This document shows, piece by piece, positions 26,185-34,369 of a stretch of 64,000 bases of DNA. Positions within the stretch are counted from its first letter, which is position 1, and each line of letters opens with the position of its first letter. The DNA comes from an uncultured bacterium (GTDB lineage: Bacteria; Verrucomicrobiota; Lentisphaeria; Oligosphaerales; Oligosphaeraceae). The position numbers and the translations under genes are program-made. The stretch spans positions 24,784 to 88,783 of the forward strand of contig CACYQT010000003.1 of NCBI GenBank assembly GCA_902776645.1, written 5' to 3'. The notes beneath the pieces were generated by a model, which did not search any database, was not told the DNA's origin, and saw only the letters and a program-made list of their open reading frames with translations.

Positions 26185-26937
26185 ATGGGCGAATTGACAG
26201 GCAAAGTCGCGTTGGTGACCGGTTCATCAAGAGGCCTCGGCAAAGGCGTGGCCCTCGTGCTCGCGGAAAAAGGCGCGGACGTCGTCGTCAACTACAACAG
26301 CAGCCGCGACGAAGCGGAGGACGTCTGCAAGGCCGTCCGCGAATTCGGCGTGCAATCCATCTGCGTGCAGGCCAACGTCGGCAAGGCGGACGACGTCCAA
26401 CGGCTTTTCTCCGAAATCGACGCAAAATTCGGCAAGATCGACTTTCTTGTGAACAACGCGGGAACCAGCCGCGCGGAGAACATTTTCGACATCACGGAGG
26501 AGAACTGGGACTATATTCTGGAGACGAATCTGAAAAGCGTCTTCCTCTGCAGCAAAGCCGCGATGATCCGCATGCGCGAACGGAAATTCGGCCGTATCGT
26601 CAGCATGTCGTCGATGGTCGCCCATCAAGGCGCGTTGTTCGGCCATGTCCATTACGCTTCCACAAAAGGCGGCATTCTGAGCTTCACGAAGACGTTGGCC
26701 CGAACCGCCGCGCCATACGGCATCACTGTAAACGCCGTCGCCCCAGGCATTATCAAAACAGAATTGCTTTACAAGACACATGGCGAGGAAGGCGTCGCCA
26801 AACTGGCCTCCACCGTCCCGCTCGGCCTTGGCGAAATGCGTGACGTCGGCCTGTCCGTCGCTTTCCTCTGCGGCGAAGGCGGCAATTATCTCACGGGAAT
26901 TTGCCTGGACGTCAACGGGGGAATGTACATGCACTAA
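26185..26937 (+). CDS. Short-chain dehydrogenase/reductase, FabG-like
   Basis: This 250-residue classical SDR has TGSSRGLGKG (cofactor site), NNAGTS, Asn115, serine in VSMSS (about 142) and Tyr157-x3-Lys161. The C-terminal LTGICLDVNGGMYMH is typical of FabG-like reductases. It reduces a carbonyl with NAD(P)H. No fatty-acid genes are near, so a sugar or polyol substrate is as likely as acyl-ACP. The ribosome site AAGGAAG is good. It sits alone between two divergent minus-strand operons, and a heptamer array starts at its stop codon. Confidence 0.85.
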   Translation: MGELTGKVALVTGSSRGLGKGVALVLAEKGADVVVNYNSSRDEAEDVCKAVREFGVQSICVQANVGKADDVQRLFSEIDAKFGKIDFLVNNAGTSRAENIFDITEENWDYILETNLKSVFLCSKAAMIRMRERKFGRIVSMSSMVAHQGALFGHVHYASTKGGILSFTKTLARTAAPYGITVNAVAPGIIKTELLYKTHGEEGVAKLASTVPLGLGEMRDVGLSVAFLCGEGGNYLTGICLDVNGGMYMH

Positions 26938-27014
26938 TGCATAATTCATAATGCATAATTCATAATGCATAATTCATAATGCATAATTCATAATGCATAA
27001 TTCATAATGCATAA
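26935..27014. repeat. Long heptamer array ATAATGC/ATAATTC
   Basis: About eleven heptamers alternate strictly between ATAATGC and ATAATTC, giving a 14-bp period. The array begins inside the TAA stop codon of the SDR gene. It is the longest perfect tandem array in the window. Confidence 0.95.
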
Positions 27015-27107
27015 TTATTTCTGAGGGATGGATATTATTGTTTCATTTCTTCTTGATTTGACCACTATGTATTGTTTTCAATTCTCAATTTTATGAATAA
27101 TAAAAAA

Positions 27108-27464
27108 TTATGATGGATCATCTTTCTTTCGGCAGATGGCAGTTAACAATCTCAAGAGTTCCTGACATTCAGGATATATGCTATTGAACTGTTCACTTGT
27201 CAAATATCCTGCTGCATGTAAAAGTTCAAGCCAATATTCAGTTTCACTAGCTTCCTTTAAAGCTATTCCTATTTTCATATAGAAATCAGGCTTACTGAAT
27301 GCTCGAATAGCTTCTTTGGTATTAGCACCTATGCTTGTGCCACTACGTAAAATCTGTTTTGATAAAATGTACTCTCGCTTTTGATTGTTCAAATATTGAT
27401 ACATTTTAACGATTCGTATGGCAAAAGCTTTGCTTTTATTTACGATTACATTGTCTTTTTGCAT
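27108..27464 (-). CDS. Four-helix-bundle protein (23S rRNA intervening-sequence protein family)
   Basis: This 118-residue protein matches the S23 / TIGR02436 family, with VNKSKAFAIRIVKMYQYL, the conserved ILRSGTSIGANTKEA motif, and ALKEASETEYWLELL. The family forms pentameric four-helix bundles and includes the Avd protein of diversity-generating retroelements. Its own role is unknown. The gene is much more AT-rich than its neighbours and lies between repeat arrays, which suggests a separate origin. No reverse transcriptase or template repeat is present. The 487 bases upstream hold a strange T/G-only leader (see the 13-bp repeat). Confidence 0.9.
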   Translation of the reverse strand: MQKDNVIVNKSKAFAIRIVKMYQYLNNQKREYILSKQILRSGTSIGANTKEAIRAFSKPDFYMKIGIALKEASETEYWLELLHAAGYLTSEQFNSIYPECQELLRLLTAICRKKDDPS

Positions 27465-27544
27465 TTTTATATCCTTTGCAATTCACTTACAATGAATTGC
27501 TTGCATGAACTTAGTTGAAGAAGTATGATTTTTGTTTCCAGCAA

Positions 27545-27860
27545 ATAACTTTAAAACAAAACAACATTCCCAGAAAAAAGTCAAAAGAAATTATCCAATT
27601 CAATCACTAAAAAATCACAAAACAATTCAATAATCAATTCAAGATCAATCAAATAAAAATTCAATTCAAAACAACAGCAATTAAAGAATATCAATCAAAT
27701 TACAAAAAACAATATCAAAACCAAAACAATCAACCCAAACAATCAACCAAAACAATCAACCAAAACAATCAACAAAAACAATCAACCAAAACAATCAACC
27801 AAAACAATCAACCAAAACAATCAACCAAAATAATCAACCAAAATAATCAACCAAAATAAT
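27545..27860. repeat. G-depleted stretch ending in ten copies of a 13-bp repeat
   Basis: From 27731 to 27860 the unit CAACCAAAACAAT occurs ten times in a row (three copies end AATAAT, two have single changes). The preceding 185 bases are made of looser CAATCAA words. The plus strand has only a handful of G in 270 bases, so the strand bias is extreme. On the minus strand this would be a U/G-rich leader before the four-helix-bundle gene. It is not a gene. Confidence 0.9.
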
Positions 27861-27884
27861 TAGCCGTAAAAAAAATAATAAAAA

Positions 27885-27970
27885 ATTATGAATTATGAAT
27901 TATGCATTATGAATTAAAAGTATCCACCTTATAATAATTATGAATTATGCATTATGAATTATGCATTATT
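27885..27970. repeat. ATTATGA/ATTATGC heptamers running into rfbC
   Basis: Two arrays (27885-27916 and 27935-27970) flank a short spacer that contains TCCACCTTATAATAATT, the inverse of the string at 8.36 kb. The second array enters the rfbC frame and encodes its last residues. Confidence 0.85.
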
Positions 27971-28500
27971 AAATTAAACGCTACGCCCTTTTTGTCCTTA
28001 TCGGAAATTATCCTGTTTGCAACAGGAATCTTCCAGTCAATGGCGAGAGAAGGATCGTCGAAGCGGATCGTCCGTTCGTATTGCGGAGCGTAGAAATTGT
28101 CGCACTTGTATGTGAAAACCGCTGTTTCGCTCAACACGGCGAAGCCATGCGCAATACCATGCGGCAGAAACAGTTGCAATTTGTTCTCGGACGAAAGCTC
28201 CAACGTGAACACTTTGCCGAATGTCGGCGAATCCTTACGGATATCGACCGCCACATCCAATACACGCCCCGACACGACACGGATCAGTTTCGCCTGCGCA
28301 AACGGTTCCGCCTGATAGTGCAAGCCACGCACGACGCCATAGCGCGACATCGATTCGTTGTCCTGCACAAACGTCACGTCGATTCCCGCCGCCGCATATT
28401 TCTCCTTCTGGTAGGTTTCCATGAAGTATCCGCGCGAATCGCCGAAAACCTGCGGTTCGATAATGACAATCCCTTCAATCTCGGTCATCTGAGTCTTCAT
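27952..28500 (-). CDS. rfbC: dTDP-4-dehydrorhamnose 3,5-epimerase
   Basis: This 182-residue cupin enzyme epimerises dTDP-4-keto-6-deoxyglucose on the way to dTDP-rhamnose. It has DSRGYFMETY, the catalytic histidine in GLHYQ, DVAVDIRKDSPTFGK, PHGIAHGFAVL and the tyrosine in YKCDNFY. AAAGGAG stands 9-10 bases before the start at 28500. The normal family C-terminus is followed by NLIMHNS, which is encoded by the heptamer repeat that carries the stop. It is the last gene of a four-gene operon with RDD, LptF-like and SUMF1-like genes. Confidence 0.94.
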   Translation of the reverse strand: MKTQMTEIEGIVIIEPQVFGDSRGYFMETYQKEKYAAAGIDVTFVQDNESMSRYGVVRGLHYQAEPFAQAKLIRVVSGRVLDVAVDIRKDSPTFGKVFTLELSSENKLQLFLPHGIAHGFAVLSETAVFTYKCDNFYAPQYERTIRFDDPSLAIDWKIPVANRIISDKDKKGVAFNLIMHNS

Positions 28501-28518
28501 TACAGCTTGCTCCTTTTG

Positions 28519-29502
28519 TCATTTTATGCGGCGCATCACACGAAATCCCAACATGTTGCCATGAGACGACGGCGGCAGGCAGCAACGGTTCGCCGAGCGG
28601 CATTCGCCTGAATCGACATACCAGTTGCCGCCACGGATCGTCCGATAACCGTAGCGGTCGCCCGCGTCCGAATCATCCCCTGGATAATTCACATACTGAT
28701 CACGGCACCATTCCCACACATTGCCATGCATGTCATACAGCCCCAACGCATTGCATCGTCTTTTGCCAATTTCCACCGTCTGCCGGCTGTTGTTTCCCGC
28801 ATAGTCCGCCCATGCGGCCAGCCGTTTGACGTCATCGCCGAAACAGAACGCCGTGTCCGTCCCGCCGCGGCATGCATACTCCCATTCGGCCTCCGTCGGC
28901 AGGCAGTACGTGTTCAGCGGAACGCCCTCCAGTTCGCAAAGCTTGTTCACGAACCGCTGGCAGTCATACCACGTCACTTCCTCAACAGGCCGCCGCTCCC
29001 CCTTGAAGCCCGACGGCGAATCCGTTCCCATCACCGCTTTCCATTCCGCCTGCGTCACTTCGAATGCCCCGATGTAGAAATCCTCCGGAAACAACTGGGT
29101 GTGAACCACTTCAATCGTCCCGCGGCCTTTTTCGCCCTCCGGGCTTCCAATCAGGCAGCTGCCAGCGGGAACCAATCGAAAACGCATGCCGACGCTGTTT
29201 TCAACTTCTATCGGCAGCCCTTTTTCACGGGAGACCGATTTCTGCGCCGCCAGCATCCGCTCCGAACCTTCTGCAAGCCCTTCCATCACAGGATAATACG
29301 CTGGCGTAACCTCATGCAGCCCCATCGGCGCCTTCGCCGCCTCTCCAAGCGTTTCAACCTGTTCGCCACGAACAACTTGCTTCTCTTGAGAAGCTTTTTC
29401 ACGCCGCAGGCGCGGACGGACGACGAAATGCTCGACGACCGCAATCAACAGCACGGCCTCCACCGCCCAAAGCCACCATCGCCATCGCGGCATCTTCGCC
29501 AT
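28519..29502 (-). CDS. Membrane-anchored SUMF1/FGE-like domain protein
   Basis: This 327-residue protein has one N-terminal membrane segment (about residues 9-27) and a formylglycine-generating-enzyme-like domain: SVGMRFRLVPAGSCLIGS, FEVTQAEWKAVMG, PVEEVTWYDCQRFV, LPTEAEWEYACRGG, MHGNVWEWCRDQY and IRGGNWY. In true aerobic FGE two cysteines act; here the first of the pair is replaced by valine (GGNWYV) and only the second (GEC) remains, so sulfatase maturation is unlikely. It may be a structural or sugar-binding module. GGGAGG precedes the ATG. It lies within the operon with LptF and rfbC. Confidence 0.85.
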   Translation of the reverse strand: MAKMPRWRWWLWAVEAVLLIAVVEHFVVRPRLRREKASQEKQVVRGEQVETLGEAAKAPMGLHEVTPAYYPVMEGLAEGSERMLAAQKSVSREKGLPIEVENSVGMRFRLVPAGSCLIGSPEGEKGRGTIEVVHTQLFPEDFYIGAFEVTQAEWKAVMGTDSPSGFKGERRPVEEVTWYDCQRFVNKLCELEGVPLNTYCLPTEAEWEYACRGGTDTAFCFGDDVKRLAAWADYAGNNSRQTVEIGKRRCNALGLYDMHGNVWEWCRDQYVNYPGDDSDAGDRYGYRTIRGGNWYVDSGECRSANRCCLPPSSHGNMLGFRVMRRIK

Positions 29503-29514
29503 TTCCGCCTCCCC

Positions 29515-30624
29515 CTATTGCTTCCGCCACATGACGGCGAGGCCCGCGCATGTGAAGACGAGGCTCGGCAGCCCTCCCGCGACAAACGGCGGCAGCCAGC
29601 CGTTCTTGCCCAGAACCATGAAAACCTGCCCCACCAGATAGAACATCACCAAAATGCCGATCGCCCCCGCGAAGCCTTTCATGATTTCGCTCCGCTGGTT
29701 CGCAATCGTCAACGCCACGCCGAAAAGCGCGCCCACCAGGCTCGCCAGCGGAAACGTGATGTTGTTCCAGACAGACGTCCGCAAAAGCCGCGCCATCTGC
29801 GGCGACGGCGCCACGTCGCTTCGAAGGATCGAAATCGCCTCGCGCGTCGTCACGCCGTCCTGCATCCGCCCCTGCCCCGCGATGTCCCGCAGATGCTCCT
29901 GACAGCTGAATTCATACGTGTCAAACGTGACGGGCGACGTCAGCATCTTCGCGCCGATGCCGAGCTCCTGACGGCTTCCGTTCTTGAACACGCAGACGCC
30001 GTCGTCGCGGAATTCCGCCGTCTCCGCCATCAGGACCCATTGCGTCTCGCCCTGCTCATTGTATTGGCGCACAACGACATCGTGCATCACATCGGCCAAA
30101 TCCAGATCACGACAGTACCAGTCGCGGTTCTCCTTCACATTGCAGAAAGCGACCGTTTCCACATCCTTCTTCTTGTTGTCCAGCCATTCACGGCGGATTC
30201 TCGCCGCGTTCCGAAGTCCGGCAGGCCCCCAGAATTCGCCGATGCAGATCGCGCAGACACACGCCACGCACGCCACGAGCCAGACCGGAAGCGCGCATGT
30301 CAGCAACGACATGCCAGCCGCCCGCATCGCGCACAATTCGTTGTTGCGCCCCATCATGACCGTCATGAAACTCGCAGCCAACAACACCGATATCGGTATC
30401 ACGTTCAGCAAGTTATGGGGCTGCAACGATAAAAAGTACGCCATCACGACGCGTATCGGCACGTTCTTCGACATGAAGTCCGGCAAGTCGTCGAACACGT
30501 TGTTCACCAGAAACAAAAACGCGAACGCCGCCAACGCGCACACCAGCGGAATCATGAATTCCCGCAGGACGTACTTGAAAATCAACGGCGACACACGGAG
30601 ATGTTTCTTTGCGGCCTCTGACAT
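29515..30624 (-). CDS. LptF/LptG family permease (YjgP/YjgQ)
   Basis: This 369-residue membrane protein has the family layout of three N-terminal and three C-terminal membrane segments around a periplasmic beta domain. The motifs include FKYVLREFMIP, SLQPHNLLNVIPISVLLA, NNELCAMRAAGMS and the C-terminal YLVGQVFMVLGKNGWLPP. LptF and LptG pull lipopolysaccharide from the inner membrane towards the outer membrane, which fits a Gram-negative cell. Only one of the usual pair is here. I chose ATG 30624 behind GGGAGGG; the frame extends seven codons upstream. Confidence 0.9.
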   Translation of the reverse strand: MSEAAKKHLRVSPLIFKYVLREFMIPLVCALAAFAFLFLVNNVFDDLPDFMSKNVPIRVVMAYFLSLQPHNLLNVIPISVLLAASFMTVMMGRNNELCAMRAAGMSLLTCALPVWLVACVACVCAICIGEFWGPAGLRNAARIRREWLDNKKKDVETVAFCNVKENRDWYCRDLDLADVMHDVVVRQYNEQGETQWVLMAETAEFRDDGVCVFKNGSRQELGIGAKMLTSPVTFDTYEFSCQEHLRDIAGQGRMQDGVTTREAISILRSDVAPSPQMARLLRTSVWNNITFPLASLVGALFGVALTIANQRSEIMKGFAGAIGILVMFYLVGQVFMVLGKNGWLPPFVAGGLPSLVFTCAGLAVMWRKQ

Positions 30625-30649
30625 CGGCGGTTCCCTCCCGTGCAAACGC

Positions 30650-31387
30650 TTATGCGCGGTTCTTCGCCAGTTTCACCTTCACCATGCGCATGCCCGTCAG
30701 GATTTCGGGAATCGTCCGTCCGAAACTCGCCAGAATGACCCAGTTCACCAGGAAGAACGGCATGAGCAGAAGATTGAACAGGAAGTAGAAGAACACGCGC
30801 CCCATCCAGAACTTCTGGCCGTCCTTACGGCAAAGGAAGACGCCCCAGTAGCGCTGCCCGTACGTCTGGACGCGGAAGGCGATCATCATAACATGATACA
30901 GCATATAGATTAAGAAGAAGACTGTTGTGCAAATGTAGCCCGCGTTGTTCTGGTCAAGCGAACCGGAGCGGAACAGCGCATAGCAGCCAAAATACACCGC
31001 GATGAACACCAGAATCATGATCACCGTGTCCATGAGACTCGCCATGACGCGCATCGGGATGGATGCGGATGGATACGTCTCCAGGCGGACCCTCACGATG
31101 CCTGAGCTGCCTTCCAGTTCAGGAGCGCGCAAGTTAATGCGGTCCATTAACTTCGAAAACCACGTCTTGTTCTTTTTCATGACTTCGGCCTCCTCCACGC
31201 CCAGCAGGAGCTGCTTCAGGAAGTCGTAGTTGATCGCGCGGTCCCATTTCGCGATCATCGTGCTGCGGATCTTGTCGTCCGGATGGATTTTTCCGTTTTC
31301 GGCCCATTTCACCAAAGTCTCCTGATCGGCAGGCCCCATTTCCTCGCCTTCCGTCGTCTTGACCAAGTACATTCTTTCGTTCGCCAT
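30650..31387 (-). CDS. RDD family membrane protein with N-terminal GYF_2-like domain
   Basis: This 245-residue protein has an N-terminal GYF_2-like module (MYLVKTTEGEEMGPADQETL, residues 5-24, then KWAENGKIHPDDKIR). An RDD domain with about four membrane segments follows (SIPMRVMASLMDTVIMIL, QTYGQRYWGVFLCRKDG). Such proteins are inner-membrane proteins of unclear function; some RDD proteins exchange sodium and protons. It is the first gene of the operon RDD, lptF-like, SUMF1-like, rfbC, with gaps of 12 to 25 bases. GAGGAA precedes the start. Confidence 0.85.
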   Translation of the reverse strand: MANERMYLVKTTEGEEMGPADQETLVKWAENGKIHPDDKIRSTMIAKWDRAINYDFLKQLLLGVEEAEVMKKNKTWFSKLMDRINLRAPELEGSSGIVRVRLETYPSASIPMRVMASLMDTVIMILVFIAVYFGCYALFRSGSLDQNNAGYICTTVFFLIYMLYHVMMIAFRVQTYGQRYWGVFLCRKDGQKFWMGRVFFYFLFNLLLMPFFLVNWVILASFGRTIPEILTGMRMVKVKLAKNRA

Positions 31388-31579
31388 GGATATTCCTCTA
31401 TATATTGCCCGAAATGTGCTTTTTTTTCACAAAAATGCGCTCTGTTTATTTGACAGATTGAAACGACTATATAACATAACCTATTATACGGAAATTGCGG
31501 TCTCGAAACTGCATTTTTTCAAAAAAAACATGCGATGCGCCGAAAAGGCGCCAAACAAACAATAAAACAGGAGACATCC

Positions 31580-31969
31580 ATGGCAAGCAAAACCGATCGA
31601 AGAGCCTTCACCAACAGGCATACTTGGGTCCTCCCAGACGAAGATAAGAACATCGCGACCGTCGGCATCACCGACTATCTGACCGAAGAGCTCGTCGCCA
31701 TCCAGAGCATCGACATGCCGCTCGTCGGCGACGAACTGGAAATGGACACGTTCTGCATCCACCTTCATCTGGCGAAACGCATCCACCATCTGCGTTCGCC
31801 TCTGAGCGGACGCGTCGTCGAAATCAACAAGGATGTGCAGGACAATCCGTCCCTCCTCCATCTTGATCCCTTCAAGAACTGGCTCTACCGGATGGAATTC
31901 GACGATCCGGACGAACTGGAAATGCTGATGGACATCAACCGTTATACGCGTTTCATCGACCAGTTATGA
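31580..31969 (+). CDS. GcvH-like lipoyl-domain protein, divergent
   Basis: This 129-residue protein aligns along its length with glycine cleavage H protein: NRHTWV, VGITDYLTEELVAIQSIDMPLVGDEL and RSPLSGRVVEINKDVQDNPSLLHLDP. The ESVKA motif around the lipoyl lysine is lost and reads HLAKRIHH, but Lys66 keeps its distance of seven residues from the following SP, so lipoylation remains possible. No other glycine cleavage gene is near. AGGAGA precedes the ATG at 31580. The stop overlaps the next start (ATGA), which places it in an operon with a membrane protein and pyrF. Confidence 0.82.
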   Translation: MASKTDRRAFTNRHTWVLPDEDKNIATVGITDYLTEELVAIQSIDMPLVGDELEMDTFCIHLHLAKRIHHLRSPLSGRVVEINKDVQDNPSLLHLDPFKNWLYRMEFDDPDELEMLMDINRYTRFIDQL

Positions 31970-32694
31970 ACATCGCCTCCAATGGTGCACGGCTTCTGGC
32001 CTCCTGGACATGGCGGCTGATGCTTGTATCCGCCGCCGCGCTCCTCATGATGGTCATCGCCTTCATCGGCCTGCGGCGCTATGACTGGCTTGTCTGCCAA
32101 TGCTACGGGCATTGCATCCCGTCCGTCCTCCTTCTCGCCGCCGTGATCGGCTGCGGACGGAAACGGCTGCAGTGCCCCGCCTGCGCCTCCGCCGCCTTCG
32201 CGCCTTTCTTCACGTGGTATCTCGTCAGCGACAAGCCGTCGGACTATTTCATCTGGTGCACCGTCCTCTGGGCGCTCGCGACGATGTGGTTCGCCTTTGA
32301 AATGACGGGCCTCATTCGCTCATGCGCCCATGACGCGGCATGCGAATGGCTTGAAAAAATGGCCGGCCATACCTTTATATCATTGATCTATCTGCTGATC
32401 GCCCCGATGGCGGCCATCACCGTCGCCAACATGGTCGTGCTCGGCATGCCGACCAACGCCTCCTTCTGGGACGCCACGATCCAGTCGCTCCATGCGACTC
32501 CCAAATATTTGCTTCCGATTGTATGGAACACCTTCATGTTCCTTAAGATATGCTGCGCGGCGGTCCTCGCCTCGCACATGGCCGTCCGCCAGTCCTTCGA
32601 CAACGCGCAGAACAACGACGCCGAAGAAGAAGATCCGCATCAGGCCGGCCTTCCGCAGCCTCCCCCTTCAGACCAACAGGAAACCACCCCATGA
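31966..32694 (+). CDS. Membrane protein of unknown function
   Basis: I do not recognise this 242-residue protein. It has about five or six hydrophobic segments (about residues 15-36, 48-64, 72-85, 92-112, 132-158 and 178-198). It is rich in tryptophan and cysteine, with CPAC near residue 68. The hydrophilic tail ends in a proline- and glutamine-rich stretch. It overlaps both neighbours by four bases (ATGA at each end), so it is translationally coupled with the GcvH-like protein and pyrF. Confidence 0.75.
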   Translation: MNIASNGARLLASWTWRLMLVSAAALLMMVIAFIGLRRYDWLVCQCYGHCIPSVLLLAAVIGCGRKRLQCPACASAAFAPFFTWYLVSDKPSDYFIWCTVLWALATMWFAFEMTGLIRSCAHDAACEWLEKMAGHTFISLIYLLIAPMAAITVANMVVLGMPTNASFWDATIQSLHATPKYLLPIVWNTFMFLKICCAAVLASHMAVRQSFDNAQNNDAEEEDPHQAGLPQPPPSDQQETTP

Positions 32695-33383
32695 CCACCA
32701 CTCTCATCGCCGCGCTGGACGTCGATTCAATTGAAAAAGCCTTCGCCATCGTCGAAAAACTCGGGCCGACCGTCACATGGTACAAAGTCGGCAAGCAGCT
32801 TTTCACGCGTTTCGGGCCAGAAATCGTCAAAGGTCTGAAGGCGCGCGGCAAGAAAGTCTTTCTGGACATGAAATTCCATGACATTCCGAACACGGTCGGG
32901 CAGGCCGTCCGTTCCGCCGCCGCCATCGGCGCGGACATGTGCAACGTCCATGCGTCTGGCGGCCCGTCCATGCTGAAGGCCGCCGCCGAAGCCGCGAAGG
33001 AGACGGGCATCATCGTCACCGCCGTCACCGTCCTGACAAGTCTGGACGAGACGGAATTGAACGCCGTCGGCATCAACGCCACGCCCGCCGAACAAGTCGT
33101 TCGGCTCGCGAAGCTGACGAATGAATGCGGCCTGAACGGCGTCGTCTGCTCCGCGTTGGAAATTCCGCTTGTGAAAAAAGCCTGCGGCGACGATTTCATT
33201 CTCGTCGTGCCGGGCATCCGCCCCGCCGGTGCCGCCAAAGGCGACCAGAAGCGCGTCATGACGCCCGGCGAAGCCGCCAAGGCGGGGGCGCAGTTCATCG
33301 TCGTCGGCCGCCCGATTCTGGCGGCCGACGATCCGGCGGCGGCTGCCGCCGCCGTAAACAAGGAATTGGCGGATAACGCCTAA
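32691..33383 (+). CDS. pyrF: Orotidine-5'-phosphate decarboxylase
   Basis: This 230-residue TIM-barrel enzyme makes UMP from OMP. The catalytic tetrad region is FLDMKFHDIPNT with Asp59, Lys61 and Asp64. The phosphate-binding motifs VVPGIRP and VVGRPILAADDP are near the end. I chose the ATG at 32691, which overlaps the upstream stop; the open frame continues further upstream but only as a shadow of that gene. Grouping with a GcvH-like and a membrane protein is unusual for pyrF. A nonamer array starts two bases after the stop. Confidence 0.95.
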   Translation: MTTTLIAALDVDSIEKAFAIVEKLGPTVTWYKVGKQLFTRFGPEIVKGLKARGKKVFLDMKFHDIPNTVGQAVRSAAAIGADMCNVHASGGPSMLKAAAEAAKETGIIVTAVTVLTSLDETELNAVGINATPAEQVVRLAKLTNECGLNGVVCSALEIPLVKKACGDDFILVVPGIRPAGAAKGDQKRVMTPGEAAKAGAQFIVVGRPILAADDPAAAAAAVNKELADNA

Positions 33384-33385
33384 GC

Positions 33386-33460
33386 TTCTGGATTTCCAGC
33401 ATCTAGGCGGCTAGGCTACTAGGAAATCTAGCCGTCTAGCCTCCTAGCCTTCTAGAATAC
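33386..33460. repeat. CTAGGCGG/TCTAGCC nonamer array between convergent genes
   Basis: Words of the type CTAGGC, CTAGCC and TTCTAGAA fill the whole 76-base gap between pyrF and the DUF1080 gene. On the minus strand the DUF1080 TAG stop leads straight into TATTCTAGAAGGCTAGG. Confidence 0.85.
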
Positions 33461-34218
33461 TATGCCTGGTCGTAGTTATTCAGCGGGCGATACCAGATGT
33501 TGCGGAAACGGACGAGATCGCCGTGATCCTGCAGCTCCAATGCGCCGACGCTGTTCATCAGCGTGTATTCCGCCAGACGGCGATGCTGCGTCGGCCCCTG
33601 GATGGATTTCATGTGGTGCAGAAGCACGCCGTTCAGGAAGACCGTGATGTAGGCGGGCGTAATCAGCTGATGGCCCGCGAAACGCGGCGCGATGAACACG
33701 AAATCGTACATGTTCCATTCGCCCGGCTTGCGAATCGCGTTCGCCAGCGGCGGGAACTGGCCGTAGATGCCGCCGACCGTGCCGTCGGGATACGTCGGAT
33801 TCTCATAGCAGTCAAGGACTTGGATCTCGAACTTGCGCATGAAGAACACGCCGGAATTGCCGCGGCCCTGTCCTTCGCCCTTCACTTCGGCGGGCGACGC
33901 GAACTCCAGATGCAGCTGGCAGTCGCCGAATTCCGTGCGGGTATGGATGTTGCCCGTGCCCGGAACGACTTCCATGTAGCCGTTCTCAAGCTTCCACTGC
34001 GCCTCTTTGTTGTCTTTGCTCAGCCAGTTGCAGAGGCATTTGCCGTCGAACAGGACGATTGCGTCCGACGGCGGGACGCCGGGCGTCTCCTGCGTGCTGA
34101 AACTGCCGGGGTTCACGACACGCGGCTGCGGACGGTCGCCGTCATGGACATGCCAGCAGCTGCCCGGAATGATCGGTGTGTCGCTGTAACCAACGCTTTT
34201 CTTGACTTCGTCTGCCAT
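33460..34218 (-). CDS. DUF1080 (3-keto-disaccharide hydrolase-like) protein
   Basis: This 252-residue protein has the DUF1080 concanavalin-like fold: IVLFDGKCLCNWLSK, GNIHTRTEFGDCQLHLEF, GNSGVFFMRKFEIQVLDCYENPTYPDG, and the final LQDHGDLVRFRNIWYRPL. Members of this group hydrolyse 3-keto-glycosides or bind sugars. It has no signal peptide, so it would act in the cytoplasm, where the Gfo/Idh/MocA oxidoreductases of some pathways produce such 3-keto sugars. AAAAGGAGA precedes the ATG. It stands alone. Confidence 0.87.
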   Translation of the reverse strand: MADEVKKSVGYSDTPIIPGSCWHVHDGDRPQPRVVNPGSFSTQETPGVPPSDAIVLFDGKCLCNWLSKDNKEAQWKLENGYMEVVPGTGNIHTRTEFGDCQLHLEFASPAEVKGEGQGRGNSGVFFMRKFEIQVLDCYENPTYPDGTVGGIYGQFPPLANAIRKPGEWNMYDFVFIAPRFAGHQLITPAYITVFLNGVLLHHMKSIQGPTQHRRLAEYTLMNSVGALELQDHGDLVRFRNIWYRPLNNYDQA

Positions 34219-34369
34219 TTTGCGTCTCCTTTTCTTGTTCTGTTGAATGGTTTGTCCGTCTTGGACGTTTTTATTTCCGGTTTTCGTTCCACTGTCGGTC
34301 TTTTTTGTAGTATATTATCACATTGACATAAAAAAGCAAATAATCAGTGTAAATCATAAAGGAGTCATC

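Noticed and set aside
27108..27464. Avd gene of a diversity-generating retroelement
   Set aside because: No reverse transcriptase, template repeat or variable C-type lectin gene is present nearby; only the protein fold is shared.
27731..27860. CRISPR array or replication-origin iterons
   Set aside because: The 13-bp units are direct tandem copies with no unique spacers. No cas, dnaA, rep or parA gene is near, and no DnaA boxes were seen.
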